From: Plazaster borealis
Lineage: Eukaryota > Echinodermata > Asteroidea > Forcipulatida > Labidiasteridae
Assembly (NCBI GenBank): GCA_021014325.1
Contig: CM037472.1
Coordinates: 27,138,039-27,202,038, forward strand
Direction of reading: 5' to 3'
Length of the DNA stretch: 64,000 nt
Below are positions 50,660 to 62,500 of this stretch, one piece after another (within the stretch, counting starts at the first letter, position 1; every line of letters starts with the position of its first letter). The position numbers and the translations under genes were made by a program. A model generated the notes under the pieces. It had not been told where the DNA came from. It was given only the letters and a program-made list of their open reading frames with translations, and searched no databases.

Positions 50660-51900
50660 TAAAACAACCTTAAACCTCTTCCTGCCACTTCCTGTGTTGT
50701 TTCATAATCCCTGGCTTTTTGGTAGTACTTGGTCAGATGAATTCTGATTGGTGCCCCAAGAATAAAATCATGTTAAGACGGAGAGACCGATAATTTAGGG
50801 CTAGAGGGATCAATTAGAATAAAACCAAACATCAACCTGATAAACCATGTCCCCCTCTGGTAAATTTTTGTTTCGTTCTCCCAATACAGTCAACTCTCGT
50901 TAAAACGAGATCGCTGGGACCAGCCAAATTACCTCTTTATAACAGGAATGTTGTTTAAGAGGACAGCAAAACAAAGAAATACAAAGCAGAAATGAGATTT
51001 GGAACATACTTTTTATATAAAGCAGAACCTCTTTATAACGTGCTGTTTGTAACGAGGGTTGCCTGTACTTGAACAATTTAGTAGTTTCGCGTATCTATAC
51101 AAGCACCGTGTATGAAATAAATCGTCAATTGACTAGGTATTAAAGGGATTGTATACATTTGGTAGTTGGAACCCACTGTTTGTTTCAATCCTATATAGTT
51201 GTAGATACCATAAAACTAACCTGTGAAAATTTCATTTCAAAAGGTGGTAGCGTTTTTGAGATATTGCCGAAAATCTGGAGCGGTTGTGTCCACGTAGGAA
51301 GAATGAACTGCAATTGGAATACACAATCTGAGAAACGTTACTGTCAGTTACGCTTCTCAGATTCAAATTTCTGGGGATAAAAAGTGATATCTTTTTCCAT
51401 AACAGCAGTTCTTTTAGGTGAAAAGTTTCTCAAAATTCATTATACTATCCAAAGCTGCTGTACTTCTTACCAAGTAAGTTTTTATTGCCATTAATTTTCA
51501 GAGTCATTACCAAACATATACAGACCCTTTAAGGGTAAATACTTTCCAAATGAGATAAATAAGAATATTTGCAAAACTCCAGCACCCTGAAGAAATACCT
51601 TTCATAACCTGTGTTTGTAAGGGAAAGAAGAACTCATGGAAATGTAATGAGATTCTAACCGTCTGTTTAGGTTTCACACAGATGCAGTTTTGAAGTTTTG
51701 TCTTAGATTGATTGACATTCACTTTAATATCAGCCATTCCAACAGACAGTACATGGAAATATTATTGTGACAGGTCAACTTGTTGATTCTTTCAGCCACA
51801 CAATGTAAGGTTAAAGATATCCATATTAGTTTCTAATTTTGATAAATTGATATCAACTGAAAGAAACGTAAAACAGTTCTGAGGTTTTTCAAGCACCGCA
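50660..51900. other. Convergent intergenic spacer POLA2 / TPR gene
   Basis: No gene seen. It holds the TTAAAGG MITE at 51140..51532; the stretch 50880..51070 (GTTAAAACGAGATC, CTCTTTATAACAGG, CTCTTTATAACGTGC) looks like a short internally repetitive element. Confidence 0.6.
51140..51532. mobile_element. TTAAAGG-family MITE copy (51.1 kb)
   Basis: Ends TTAAAGGGATTGTATACATT and AACATATACAGACCCTTTAA. Over its length it is close to 14354..14747 in the same orientation. Confidence 0.8.
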
Positions 51901-51903
51901 AAC

Positions 51904-51909
51904 TTTATT
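51904..51909 (-). terminator. Candidate polyadenylation signal of the TPR gene
   Basis: TTTATT on the plus strand, AATAAA on the minus strand, about 1.6 kb after the TPR stop codon. A nearer signal may be used, so the 3' UTR length is uncertain. Confidence 0.35.
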
Positions 51910-52401
51910 CAAATTTTCACACACTGCAATAAATTTACTTCAAAAGTATAAACCAAGCAGATTTACATATTAATGTATCAGTTAAAAGTTTCTTTCCCTA
52001 CAGCAAATAAATCTAGTAGCCTTTAAACCTTTGGTAACAGTTATCACCAACTTCATCAAGAGTTAAGAGGCCCCTCTTCAAACAACCCATGATCATGGCT
52101 TGTTTCAAGTGTTAAAGCTGCTTAGCAGGTGGAGTCATGCTTTTTAAAAGAAAATTTTAAAAGTGTTTAATATATTTCTACTACTAGAAAAACAAGACCT
52201 CTGGCCTTCTCTTAATTTTGTATAAAATTGTCTTGCTATTGTATAACAATGTATCGTTGTTAACAAAACAAATCTTGGATAAAACTCAATATGTACATAT
52301 AATGAATAAACTCTGTATTCGTACCATAACATCAGGTCAACGTATCCTTATTTCAAGTTTGGACGGAATTACATGTGGACGGAATGTATTATTCAATTAA
52401 G

Positions 52402-52555
52402 TTATTATTTGGTTTTACCCATACACCGGTGTGTGTGAAGCACTGTATACTCAGTACTTTCCCGAGTCATGTGTCTTTTTTTCACAGGACTCGGAGAAAG
52501 TACTAAGTACACAGTGCTTCACACACATTGTTGTATGGGTAAAATACAAATAATA
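52402..52555. mobile_element. Long hairpin MITE (two ~67-bp arms)
   Basis: Left arm 52402..52468 and right arm 52488..52555 pair nearly throughout (TTTTACCCATACA ... TGTATGGGTAAAA, GTGTGTGAAGCACTGT ... ACAGTGCTTCACACAC, GTACTTTC, CGAGTC) with a loop of about 19 nt. A single arm is present inside the TIR element at 5105..5170. Confidence 0.8.
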
Positions 52556-52984
52556 TTCTTTATCCCTGATGCAAATTTAACATCTATCACTTAAGTTATG
52601 TTTGCTAATAGTCAAGTCCCCAGCAAATATTTGTACTCTAAATTTCTGTCCCACTGTCTATAAAATGACAAATTCTTAATGATCTTGAGGCAAAAATCTG
52701 TGGCCGTCAGACCAACTTCAACAAGATGTAATTAGAAACAGACCGATTCATTGCTAGAAAGCTTTTAAAAAAGTAAATGGATGGAACGGCATTGCTAGTA
52801 ATAAAACTTATTTCAAAATTATCAAATATGTAAAAACTTGTCTTCAAATGTTGCACTTGTATCCTCTCATATTGACAAAAAAGGACAGAATAGGGCAAAA
52901 ATGTTCAACTTGCTTGCAGTTTTTTTTTTCGTAACTAGAAGTATAATTATCTAGCATCGGTCAGTTTTTATGCTCATTGTGCTT

Positions 52985-53262
52985 GAACATTATTACCCCT
53001 GGCTGCTGGGCCATGGCTTTCATTCCTTAAACTATCTCAGCTCTCTTGGGAGTAATATACAGCCTGTGCTGCCAAGTAATGTAGCGCACTTAGCTAACTC
53101 AATCACAAGAACCATCTCTGCCCTCACAGGTACCTATTTACTCCTGGGTGTGAAGAGAAGCTTTTATACTTAAGTCCCTTGCTCAAGGTGTCTTGATCGG
53201 AAACCGAACCCACACCCCAGACCTTGAGTTCGGTGCATTAGACCGCCCGTCCATGACACCCT
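52985..53262 (-). repeat. tRNA-derived SINE copy, minus orientation
   Basis: On the minus strand it starts GGTGTCATGGACGGGCGG and has GGTTCGGTTTCCGATC-like B-box remains; the body has CCAGGAGTAAATAGG. It resembles 45846..46135. It lies in the putative 3' UTR of the TPR gene. Confidence 0.55.
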
Positions 53263-53552
53263 TAAATGTGTTTTAAGTGAAACCTTCAAAACGTGCCATC
53301 TGGGTTGAATTTCATGGCTCTGCTTACAGAAGCAGGGAATTTCGAGCTAACGCCCAGCATAGTTCACAGGATAGCAGATATTTTTGCTTGTGCGAACTAC
53401 ACGTTACTAGGCATTTTTCGCTTACACAGCTAGCGCAGAAATTTGGTGCTTGCACAGTAAGCGGAGAATGGTGATTATAAGCGCAGAATTCGGTGGTAAG
53501 CAGAGCCATGACATTGGGCCCCGATTTCTCACTGAGGAGCGTAAACTGCTTC

Positions 53553-56500
53553 TCAAAGCCACATTTTGAACGTGAAAAATGCCTGCATATCTGGATCCTC
53601 CACCGTCTTCCGATTCACTCCAGCATAAACATTCATCAAGAGCTTGGACTTGAATTTAGCATCCAGGATCTCAACATACTTCTCCAGACATCCTTGGGGG
53701 GGGGGAGAAGGGGAAAAAAACCATTTACAAAAAAAGTTATAATTGAAGAACAATAAATTGTATGTATAGTTAGTGAATAACAATGTGAGAACAAAGTTAG
53801 TAGCCACTACAAGTTATGACCAGGGTCCCAATTTTATAAAGCTGCTTATAAGTACAACCAAATCGCTAAGCACACAACAAATTTGCTTTCCAGATTAAGG
53901 TATACCAACCAGAATATCATATAACAAGTACCGTCTTTGTCTGGTTTCCTGTATAGTTTTTCCAAGCAGAAAGTTGTTAACCAACTTTTCTGCTTAAAGA
54001 GTATAAAATTGGGCCCATGTTGGATGATGGATGCTGTTTGCTGATCATACCAAAGTAAGCAGGAATTTGTTTAAACGAGACGTTGATTGATATTGTTGGA
54101 AATAGGTTTAGCAGGGAGTTTTTCTATGACAGGAAGTTTTTTTCTTCTGAAAACATGGTTTGTTTTTTGAAGTGCAAGATCCTGTCCGGTTTTGACAACT
54201 AATACATTTTTATGCATAAATTACCAAGTTTTATTGATAACTACTGACTCCAGGAAAACTAGAATCTTGTAGATTTGACAATGTCGCAGACATGCCCTTT
54301 CCTCCTTTATAGACTGTGAGACTTGTGTGTATTTAAACATTACACCCTGTTAACCCTTTAGAGACCATAGCGGCCAGAAACTGCTTGTACTAAAATGCCC
54401 AGTGGCCGCAAACGGCTGTAAGATCTGACCTACTTCCACTCAAACAAATAGGTCAAAGTAAAGGTAATGACCTGAATCGGCATCTTCCAATGTTTCCCAT
54501 GTTAACTTAGTATCTATGTGTCTAAAAAAAAAATCAACTTTCTGTTTTATAGTATATTTTCCCCAGACACTTTTACAAGAGAATTATTTTTCAAAAAATT
54601 ATAAATAAAAACATGTCTGGGTGTATGGTGAAGATTATACAGAAATGAATGGTCTCTAAAGAGTTTAAGTGCACAATTTTGTTACCTTCACAAGTTACAA
54701 TCTACAAGGGACAACAATGTTTGAATAATGTGTGGGACTTGCACACTCTATTTACAAATCACAAAATCTGAAGTTTGTGAATTCTTACCGATTCCCATGA
54801 CTCTCCCCCAGGATATCATGTGTTTTACCAGCCTGGGGTCATCAAACTTTTCATGCTTCATCAGAAGCCGTACGGCCTCGCCGTGTAGGTACGCATCGTC
54901 AAATGAAGACTCCTCAGGAAACGGGAATCGGTCGTAAACATCTACCGCTTTTAAGGGTTCCGTCTTGACCACAAGATCAGCCATCTCAATGTAAGCATCA
55001 TGGATCTTGACAAAGAAACGACAGTTTGGGGGAGTTTTTGCCAGGGATGTGATCATACAAAAACACCAAATACCTTCATTTGACAACTTTTGACTGGTTA
55101 CAGCGCCCTCTCATGATGTGATCAGTGATCAGCAAGTGTAAAACTGAATCGTGGGAAACTAAAAGAGGTCCTTTGATTGTTGAATCGAACTGCTTAGGAT
55201 TGACTTGCTCATGAGTCAATTATTGAGTTAAAACAGTTCAGCTAAAAAAACCTGATATATATTTGTTTTTCATATTTAGGACAGAGGCGTGTTATAAAAC
55301 ACATATGGACTGGCATAACTCGGTCACTAGTGCACGTCTATCCCCCCTTAGGCCTGTGATTGTTGACCAGAAGAGGGTCCTATTTCCTGTGGCTCGGGCC
55401 TGTGAGTGACCAGAAGCGGGTCCCAATTCCCGACGCCTGGGTCTTTGAGTGACCAGAAGCGGGTCCTAATTCCCGATGCCTGGGTCTGTGAGTGACCAGA
55501 AGCGGGTCCTAATTCCCGATGCCTGGGTCTGTGAGTGACCAGAAGCGGGTCCTAATTCCCGATGCCTGGGTCTGTGAGTGACCAGAAGCGGGTCCTAATT
55601 CCCGATGCCTGGGTCTTTGAGTGACCAGAAGAAGGAAATTAGGACCCTCAATTTCACAAAGCACTAAGATTCATTAAGACACGAGTTGTCAGTATTGCCA
55701 CAGTGATTTGTATTGTGACATCACACTTTGCGTAACAATAAAAATTGATACCAGCCCCTGGTCATTCACAGTTCCTCGGGGTGCATATAGACGTGCACTA
55801 TAGTGACATCACTGTCAGTCCATTGTGTATGCAATAAACAAAGTCATATGGTTTGACGTTGGTTTTATTTTGTTTTTTAGTTCTCTTATAATTCAATGGC
55901 CTCCGTGCCTTTTCTATTTTCATATTTATGGCCTTAGGGCCCTATCTACTGGCTTTGGTGCCCTATCTACTGGCTTTGGTGCCCTATCTACTGGCTTTGG
56001 TGCCCTATCTAGTGGCTTTGGTGCCCTCCAAAATTAGGCTTGTTCCAAGTCCAAAGTGGCCTTGCCCTAAAAATGTTGTAATTCCAGGCCTGTATACTTA
56101 TATTGATTTGACTAACCTGAGGAGCCATTACAATGACATCGTTATACAGCATTTGAGCTTCAGTAGTATCATCTGCCTCTTTAGCAAGGGCCCTTGCGAG
56201 GCCAAGCCGTGCCGGGTATGTGATGCGATTCAATGGAGCATTGCTTGGAACAGGTGCTGACTGCTTGGCTGGTAGTATTACGAGTAGATCATGAAACAAT
56301 ACAAAGGGTTAGTTTGATGTTTAAAAACCAATACAAAGACAAAGTACCGGATTGGTGATTGTTGAAAATTAGCGCCAATTTGAAAGCTCAATGTTTGTAA
56401 AGTTCACACTTCTCCTTCAGTGTCCAAATTAACGGCTTCAGCAGTGGCTATAGCTGAATCGTTGAAAAAGCCTATTTTTCAGCAGCCAGCGGCCATAGCC

Positions 56501-59500
56501 TCAGCCGAAGACATTGTTAATATTATTATATATTTCTGGTAATGAAACTAAGGATGCCTCGTAAATGAACTTAATCACTGTAACTCGCAAGCCTGAGGAA
56601 ACCTGTAAACAAGGGTGCTTGCTATGTGAACCAAAAAAACAGGGGTATAACCCCTACTCTTCCACAACAAGTGTTCTGGGTTCTTTTAAATGCACTACCA
56701 ATCCTAGTACATGGGACCTATGGGTTAATGTCCCATCCTTGCTCAAGGACACAAGTGTCAAGACCGGGACTCGAACCCACACTATGCTGATCAGAAACAC
56801 CAGAGCCGGAGTCTGATGCTCTTATAACCCCTTGGCCATGACATACAAGCTAGAGGATGGAAATAAATTTCTTCTTCTCAAAACCAGGGCCCAATTTCAC
56901 AGAGATGCTTATCAAAGCAGACTGAAGAATTTCCTGATAAGCAAAACTGTGCAGGAAACCAGTCACAGACAGTACATCTGTTTTGGAATTTTGGCTGGTG
57001 ACCTTATTCTTGCAAGCAAAACTGTATGTGCTTAGCTACTTTTTGATCTTAAAGCGGCTCTATGAAACTGGGCACAGAGCTGCATTATCTTAACCATAAA
57101 ATACAACATTAATATAAGGCATAATTTATTGTTCCCCTCAAGAAAGGATAAAAGAAATGATTCACCGGTCATACCTGCATCAGCAGGCTTGACTTCTGGT
57201 GTCTTGGCAGCGGCTGTTCCATTCACTTTTGCAGGGGATGCTACTTTGGTTGCACTGTTTGATGGGGATACTTTAGGGGCTGCCTTAGCTGGAGTCTTGG
57301 CAGCTGCACCTCCACGAGCTGCTGCACCCCCTCTTACGGGAGTGGAAGATCCCTTGGGTGCAGCGGCCCCTCGTGCTAGGGTAGATGAGGTTAAAAAGTG
57401 ATAAGTTTAAAAAATAAGACATAAACAAAGCATCACATCGTAGCCCTTCCTGTCTTCATTAATAGTTGTGCAGTTTCATGGTTACTCAATTGGCATTGAC
57501 AACAAGCAATACTACTTGGGTGGGATTTGAACCCTTAACCCCAGCCATTGAAGAGCAGGCGTCTTACCACTAGACCACTGAGTGTGCATCCCTGGTGACA
57601 AGATGCCAATTTGAATTCTGTAATTAATAGCAGGCACTGCAACAATTCAATAGATGGAATAACTGCATTGGAGATAAAGAATATTCTTTTGATTTTTACG
57701 CTCCACTAATGAGTGATAAGCAGCTAGTACAGCAACTTACATGCACCGTGGTCAAGTGGTTAGACTGCAGGACTTGCAATCATAAGGTTGTGGGTTCGAA
57801 TCTGGCCAAGCTAACCACTGATTTCACAATGACTAGAATAAGTATTGTCGTCTAGTTACTGAATCATAATTTATTGATTTGTGCAATTCATAATCATAGA
57901 CATTAAACCAACGTTAATTTGTATGAGAGAGACTGGCTGTTGCCAGCTTGGCATTTGTATTGCCCTTGTAGTAGCTTTGCCGAGTTCCCTTGTTGGAAAG
58001 ATCATCTAAACAAACAAACAAACACAAAAACAAACAAACCCTACCTGCTCCTCTGGATGTCCCCCTTGCTGCCACACCCCTTGTAGTCGCTCCTCCTCTG
58101 GCAGGTGCACCCCTTGTGGGGGCAGTGCTGGCCCCCCTCCCTCTTGCTGCAGGTGCTTTACCCGCTGGTGCCTTAGTTGCTCCTGCTGCAGGTGTTTTGG
58201 CTTTCTCAGCTGCTGCTTTCTTGGCTTCCTCTTCTTTAAGTTTGTTCTGCCACCAAGCTTGCTCTGCAATAAATGCCAGACAAATTTTCCCATCATATAT
58301 TTAAAATTGCTATTTCTCTTTAATCTCTTCATAAATTTGTTTTTTTTTCCATGAAATAAAATTCCTAACATTTCTACTTCCTAACTTCAAAAGAAAGGGA
58401 TCATTACTCGGACTAACAATGAAGTAATCACCAAACTTTCAAAAATAGTAAGAGGAACTTATGTTTTTCCACTTTCTGGACACAGTATCGCGTGTTTTTC
58501 TTCAGGAAGAAATTGCAAAAAAGAGATTTGCAAGCATGTTGGTGTTGGTGATCTGTGATGCAGTAGGATGGTGTTAATAGTAGAAGACTATAATGAGGGA
58601 ATAAAAGAGTGGTAACGAGGTCTTAAACAGCCGTTTAAAAACTGGTCGAGTCACTACTCTTTTATTCCGATTCATAAATGCCCTTTTTGTTAAAAGTGTT
58701 ATAATATTTGAAAATCTGTAAACTTTTCTGTAAATTTCAAATTCCTGTCACGCCTGCAAACTCCGTTTCGTGAAGGGTCAAACTGCATGTGATGCTCAAT
58801 GGTTGTGCGTACGTGCACATACTAACAGATTTTACATTGAGTACCAATATGTAATGATTGCGCTACACATGAATTAGCACTCGTGTAAGCTTGCGCCACA
58901 ATGTTAAAATACTCCTTACCGTGTTTATATCGCACGTTTAAACATGGCCACGTGATCTCCTGTACATCAATCAGAATGGACAAACTGTCCAGGATATTTA
59001 TGAAGTATTTACAGTCTATTTAAGAAATCAGTCAATCTCACCCTTGAGTTGTTCCGGAATGTCTCTGCCGTTGATGGGTTTTCCCTCCTGTGCTATACTA
59101 GCTCGGTATGACAGTCTAGCGTCAACCAGCGCCTTCTTGCCAGACTCTGCTGCTGGATCGTTATCATACATAGCAAGCTGTGAGTTACCAAGTTGACACA
59201 GGGTTTGGCTGGATGTAGGCTGGGCTATCACTCCCTTTTGGCAGGTCTGTACCAAAAAAGGAAAAAAGAAAAAAAAAACATCTTTCTGTACTCATAGTCA
59301 TAAATAAATACATTAATTACCTTATGCACAAATTTGTAGAGTTATCAAATGGTGAAATGGCCCCATCCTAAATTTGTTTAAAAAATTATAAACTGCTTAT
59401 AAAACAACAATTTGTCGGTCATTAGAGCGGTTTGTATGGATTTCATAAAATTACTTTTGCAAATATTGGAGCTCCTTGCAAATGGAGTTCATTGATCAAG

Positions 59501-62500
59501 AGTGATCTCCAAAAGTAATTGTTTGGCAAAAAGAAACCATAATTTTCTATAAATAAAACATTTATTTAATACGCACCTTGAAAAACCATTATGGTGCCAT
59601 GTAAATAAACGCGTCTTATAATTTGAATATATAGCTCCACATACCTTGTAGAAAAATAATGAGCGCTTTGAGATGAGACGCCCTCGGGGGTGACAAAGCG
59701 CTATATAAGAACTGCGTTTTAGTATAATTATTATTTAGTATAATTATTATTCAATAAACAATACCTTCTCTTGCAACTGGAGTATTTCAATGCTTTGGGG
59801 TAGTGATGAACATCTTATAAGAGCAGTGACTTGCTGGCATCGTTGGGCAATCCAAGACGTATTCCCTGGATTGGTTTCTTGTAGCATCTCAAGGAGATTG
59901 GAGTGACAATCCAAGAGGATCCACTCCAGCGATTGATAGGTGTCACCTCGAGACACCAGAGAGCACAGATTTTGGGACGCAAGTAACGCTGTACTGTAGT
60001 GGCAACAAAATGAAAGGCAAAACAAATGAAGGAGACTTCTTAGTTCTGAGAAGAACTGTCCTGCTTATTAAGTACTACCTGGGGAGGTAGGAAATTGGCC
60101 TAGGAAAATCCTCCCCAGGTAGTACTTAATCAGCAGGACAGTTCTTTTCAGAACTAAGTAGTCTCCAGAATTCCGAAATCTACTCCGCGACAGTAGAACA
60201 AATAACAAGCAAGTTCTCAAGAATAAATCTACACAACAAAGTAGATATATAATACACATGGTGTTACTACAAACTGAATACACAACGACAAATAAACCAA
60301 ACCAAACACCCAACAGATAACTTAATCATGGACAACCAGGGGTTTATCCCCATGTCCTTTTAAGCAAGCATCTCTAAATCTGCAATCCTCAGGTTTCAAT
60401 ACAAGCTTCAAAAGGTAATGGAGTACATTTTGAGGTATCTTTGGTTCCGTTACCAAAAAGATAGTTACTATTCAAACATTGTTAATATTTCAAACACATC
60501 CATACTTGAAGTAAGATAATACATAGATGCATTATCTATTAAACTCAATAAAATTGTCCCCCCAAAAGGGTAAACTTTGCTTAACATTGTATCTGAACGG
60601 AAGCATTTTATGTAAATACCTGTGGAATACATTCTGTGCTGCCATTTTCTTTGGCAGTTGTGATTTCCTAAGAAGTCCTCCCAGTGTGACACACCCACGA
60701 TAGAGTTGGATGTTGCTGGATCGCCACAGATCCTCAGAATGCAGAGGAAGGTCAACAATGCTGTGCAAATATAAAAACAGATTGCATTTAGTCTGGAAAA
60801 GTATTGCTATGCACTTATTTCCATTTACTTTGAGTCAGTGTACAACACCTCACTTAAAACCCTTAAGTGAGGGCTGGACTGAATCATGGCACATATTAGT
60901 TATTTCACTGTTTTCTCCAAAGTGCAATGTCCTGGTGAGTCAAAGTCCTTGATATCCTAGACTGGACTGTTCCACATATCTATGAGTGGGTCAGGTCCCA
61001 GAGTTGACTATTTTTTTTGAAGGGCTGAATTTGTTTTCACTCATATACTTTTTTACAGACATACAGACCTATCCAGATCTGATGCATATGTTCTTTGTAG
61101 CAGGCTTCCAGATGTCCCACTGACAGCCCTCCCCCCGCCAGTCAAACTTTTTGGCTTACTGAGGAGCAAGTATTTAACCTTCCCGAATTTGTGTAATTCA
61201 TGGGGTTACTCCCTCACTTAAAGGTTCTAAACCTTAAAATTTTCAAATGGCATCTTAAACAACGTCCGAAACCAAGCAACTTTGGTGACAGCTTTTGGCT
61301 GTGACAAAAACATTGAAGAATGAGACTTTTCACGTTCCGGCCATAGCCAATGTCGAAGCTGTTAATTCAGATACGCCTCTTGATTTTGACATTTTAATAA
61401 AATTAGGCCGATCATGATGTCTTCTGGGCCTAATTTCATAGAGTTGCTTAAGCACGTAAAGTAGCTAAGCACAACAAAATTATGCTTACCAGGCTATATA
61501 ATCACCAGCTAAAATACCATGTCACATTGTGCAATCTGTGACTGGTATCCTGCTCATTTTTGCTAACTTAAGCATCTCTTTGAAACTGATCCCTGGTGTA
61601 ATGCAAGCCTTTAGATTTGGAAGCAACTCTTGTAAATAGCACCAATAGCACGAAAGTATGTTGGGTTTTGTTGAACAACATACTGTTCCACAAGTTACAG
61701 CATGTAACAGCTCCACTGTGAACAATAAACAGTTTGAAAGAAATAAACTGATATAACAATACAATGGTGTAGAATTTAGTTCTGTAGAGTTAAGTGACCA
61801 CACCTACCTATCTGAATCAGACTCCGCCCTTACTGCCACACACTGCAGGAGGTACATCCAGCCATCATGGAGATAGGTGATGGCTTCTTTAGCCCGAATT
61901 CCAACTCCTCCTTTTTGCTGAGCCAGAGCAAGTCCGAGGTAAAACCTAAGTGAACCGAACAGGGAAGGAGAAGTTATCTTTCTTACGTACACTATCTTTA
62001 ATAAGGGCACATACTGGCTCAGAATCTAATTTGCAAAAGCCACCATCATGCCACCCACCCCTTGTCATGTCACATTAGGCAATTTACAGGTAACCAGTTC
62101 CAGTCATTCACGTTTAAATTTTCACATTAAGTTTCTTTGGGATAGTGTGAGTTACAGGAACAGGGGTAATGATAATGTCAGGTGAGAGTGAGTTACAGGG
62201 TTAATAAAAATGTATGGTGCTTTGAAGGGGACTACTTGGCTTGAAAAGGCGTATAATAACTAGACATTATTATAATAATAAATTTTTATATAGCACTTTA
62301 TCTACGGGCGTCTCAACGTGCTTTCTATTTTATGAAGACAGGTACGCTAAGTTTTTGAATAATGAGACCCATTTATACAGCACATTGTAAGGGTTTACAA
62401 GGTGATGCTGCACATTCTGCATCCAACCACGCCAGGAAACACCGGGGGGGGGGGCAAACCCTCTTCTCTTAACAATAAGTGTACTGGGTCTCATTTCCGA

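Noticed and set aside
55825..56260. Long overlapping frames at 55.8-56.3 kb
   Set aside because: They are produced by the 21-bp tandem repeat and by the antisense of a real TPR exon.
57129..58304. Plus-strand alanine/proline-rich frames at 57.1-58.3 kb
   Set aside because: They are antisense to the Ala/Gly/Arg-rich TPR exons 57375..57175 and 58263..58045, which splice in phase on the minus strand.
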